Shown in pieces: positions 62,523 to 64,000 of a DNA stretch of 64,000 nt. The stretch is taken from positions 3,162,001-3,226,000 of the forward strand of contig NZ_CP100762.1 in assembly GCF_024296665.1 (NCBI RefSeq). The letters run 5' to 3'. The notes below the pieces were generated by a model, which was not told where the DNA came from, did not search any database, and saw only the letters and a list, made by a program, of their open reading frames with translations. This DNA comes from Salinilacihabitans rarus (lineage in GTDB: Archaea; Halobacteriota; Halobacteria; Halobacteriales; Natrialbaceae). The first letter of the stretch is position 1; each line of letters begins with the position of its first letter. A program made the translations under genes and the position numbers.

Positions 62523-63128
62523 TCAGCCGTCGAGGACGCGCTCGACGGCGTCGACGAACTCCTCCGGCTCCTTCACGCCGATCTCCTGCCACCGCTTCTC
62601 GCCGTCCCCGTCGACGACGAGCGCGACCGGGTAGCCGACGACCCCGTGCTGGCTCGCCAGCCCCGGCGTCGGATCGTAGCCGACGGGCCAGGTTCCGCCG
62701 TGGCGGTCCCACCAGTCGGCGAGTTCGGCGGGCGGGACGGCGTCGGGGGTCTGGTAGGTGACCGAGAGGAACTGCACCTCGTCGTCGATGCGCTCTCGTG
62801 CCTCCGCGAGGCGGGGCATCTGTGCCTGACAGTTCCCACAGCCGGTGACGAAGAACTCGACGAGGGTGGCGGGGGCGTCCCCGGGAACGCGCACGAGCCC
62901 GCCGTCGCTGCCGGGGGCCTCGACCGTCTCGACCGCGACCGAGCCGTCGGCTTCGATCCCGCCGCCGACTGCGGTCTCGTCGTCGGTCCCGTCGCCGTCG
63001 TCGCCCCCGCCGTCCGGGTCCGACGCGGCGCCCGTCGCGAACGAGGGGAGCCCGCGGACCATCACCGCGCCGCCGCCGACGAGGACGCCGGCGCTGGCGA
63101 GGCCCGCGAGCGCGTCGCGCCGTCTCAC
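62523..63128 (-). CDS. Tat-exported TlpA/ResA-like thioredoxin
   Basis: A 201-residue protein. The Tat-like signal (RRRDALAGLASAGVLVGGG) precedes a disordered Asp/Gly linker (about 35-60) and a thioredoxin fold with FFVTGCGNCQAQMPRL. The CxxC is CGNC, the active-site Cys pair at about residues 97-100. The cis-Pro loop is GVVGYPVALVVD. Membrane-outside TlpA-type proteins reduce or shuffle disulfides, often for cytochrome c or copper-centre assembly. It starts at GTG 63128, converges on topA (one base between the stops) and is divergent from the FNT gene. No cytochrome genes are near. Confidence 0.88.
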   Translation of the reverse strand: MRRRDALAGLASAGVLVGGGAVMVRGLPSFATGAASDPDGGGDDGDGTDDETAVGGGIEADGSVAVETVEAPGSDGGLVRVPGDAPATLVEFFVTGCGNCQAQMPRLAEARERIDDEVQFLSVTYQTPDAVPPAELADWWDRHGGTWPVGYDPTPGLASQHGVVGYPVALVVDGDGEKRWQEIGVKEPEEFVDAVERVLDG

Positions 63129-63334
63129 GGCCGCTCACCTCCCCCGCTCGTCGGGGCCGTCCCCGCGGCGGGACGCGTCGATCGACCTCGGCGGACGTGC
63201 ATACACGGCCCTACGACGTCCGATCAAAAGTCTCCACTGGTTCGGCCGCCGTCGCGGCGGGGTCGGTCGGGATCGTTCGTGCGGAACGTCGTAGATGGCA
63301 AACGCTTAGGCGTTCGGCCCGTCTGATCCCGACA

Positions 63335-64000
63335 ATGATCGAATCCGAGGACCCCGACGAGGAGACGTCCGTTCGGGACGCGGTCGATCGGTCCAGAAGC
63401 GGCGCGCCCGCCGCCGGCGCGGTCGTCCGCGACCGGTTCTCCTCGGACGAGGTCTTCCAGCGCATCGTCGCCGCGGCCGACGAGGAGATCACCTCCGGCA
63501 GCCGCGAACTGTTCTTCAGCGGCCTCGCCGCCGGCTTCGCGATCACGATCACGTTCCTGCTGTACGCCTCGCTGTACGCCTCGACCGGGGGCGACCCGAT
63601 CCTCAGCGCGCTGCTGTACCCGCTGGGGTTCGTCTACATCATCATCGGCGGCTACCAGCTCTACACCGAGAACACGCTGCCGCCGGTGGCGCTGACCCTC
63701 GAACGGCTGGCGAGTATCCCCGCGCTGTTGCGCCACTGGTCGATCGTGCTCGCCGGCAACTTCACCGGCGGCGCCCTCGGCGCGGCCACCCTCTCGTGGG
63801 GCGGGGTCTTCTCGCCGGAGGCGGCGACTGCGGCGTTCGACATCGCCCAGCACGGCGTCGAGACCGGCTGGTGGGACCTGTTCTTCAAGGCCGCCTTCGC
63901 CGGCCTGATCGTCGCCGGCGTCGTCTGGGTCGAGTACGCCGCCCGCGACACGATCTCGCGGCTCGTCGTCGTCTACCTCGCGTTCCTCGCGATCCCGCTC
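63335..64000 (+). CDS. Formate/nitrite transporter-family channel, 5' part (runs off right edge)
   Basis: The first 222 codons are visible. After a hydrophilic N-terminus (about 1-60, longer than in bacterial FocA) come the FNT hallmarks: ELFFSGLAAGFAITITFLLYASLY, LGFVYIIIGGYQLYTENTL, RHWSIVLAGNFTGGALGAATL and WWDLFFKAAFAGLIVAGVVWVEY. These correspond to transmembrane helices 1-5. FNT pentamers carry formate, nitrite or hydrosulfide. The N-terminal extension with a RSGAPAAGAVVRDRF segment resembles FNT members of unassigned substrate. The C-terminal helix lies beyond the window. Confidence 0.9.
   Translation, partial: MIESEDPDEETSVRDAVDRSRSGAPAAGAVVRDRFSSDEVFQRIVAAADEEITSGSRELFFSGLAAGFAITITFLLYASLYASTGGDPILSALLYPLGFVYIIIGGYQLYTENTLPPVALTLERLASIPALLRHWSIVLAGNFTGGALGAATLSWGGVFSPEAATAAFDIAQHGVETGWWDLFFKAAFAGLIVAGVVWVEYAARDTISRLVVVYLAFLAIPL

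Overview
The window is a gene-dense, roughly 65-70% GC stretch of a haloarchaeal (class Halobacteria) chromosome. The evidence is consistent: acidic proteins rich in Asp and Glu, twin-arginine (RR) export signals and lipoboxes, mostly leaderless genes with TATA-like boxes about 25-28 nt before the start codon, a TFB transcription factor, LonB, GatB, MfnA, archaeal NadM, archaeal AroA'/AroB' shikimate enzymes and an SMC-ScpA pair. I see no rRNA, tRNA, CRISPR array, transposase or prophage genes. The genus cannot be fixed by eye.

Layout. 1-3.0 kb is the most accessory part: the start of a PHP-domain gene running off the left edge, a Tat lipoprotein, a small membrane protein and a Tat-exported phospholipase C-like protein, with four copies of a 27-bp repeat. 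3.0-8.5 kb: SAM-hydrolase family protein and nadM on one strand, then the membrane protease lonB with a CAAX-type protease. 8.5-17.9 kb: an alkyltransferase-like protein that lacks its acceptor cysteine, then the trpCBA operon behind two TGTACA boxes, AroA', SprT and HAD proteins, a CARF-like regulator and AroB'. AroD follows at 20.5-21.3 kb, so the first three archaeal shikimate steps and the last tryptophan steps lie within about 12 kb. 18.0-20.0 kb carries a Tat-exported multicopper oxidase behind a likely 28-codon leader cistron.

21-31 kb is informational and central: tfb, a YjjX-type NTPase, a DUF7123-type mini-HTH protein, a two-HTH regulator with a signal-like N-terminus, the NfeD/SPFH membrane pair, pyruvate kinase with an extra phosphohistidine-like domain, and metG. 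31-46 kb holds transport and metabolism: NSS transporter, MfnA, GT2 glycosyltransferase, phosphoenolpyruvate synthase, PhzF, a PRTase, a histidine kinase, a MATE pump, MTA phosphorylase and a tandem pair of membrane Cys-cluster proteins. 45.7-50.6 kb is the condensin operon (a coiled-coil protein, smc, scpA). 51-56.2 kb holds a FemAB-like protein and a divergent surface-protein/membrane-HTH module whose outer members share an extracytoplasmic domain. 56.3-64 kb: gatB, a second MATE pump, a second DUF2892 protein, topA, a TlpA-like thioredoxin and the start of an FNT channel.

The best candidates for something new are the surface/regulator module at 52.5-56.2 kb, the CxC leader peptide coupled to the copper oxidase, the TGTACA (TRP-box-like) operator of trpCBA, the Cys-to-Asp alkyltransferase-like protein, and the 27-bp repeat family at the left end. 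I found no large defence or mobile system.
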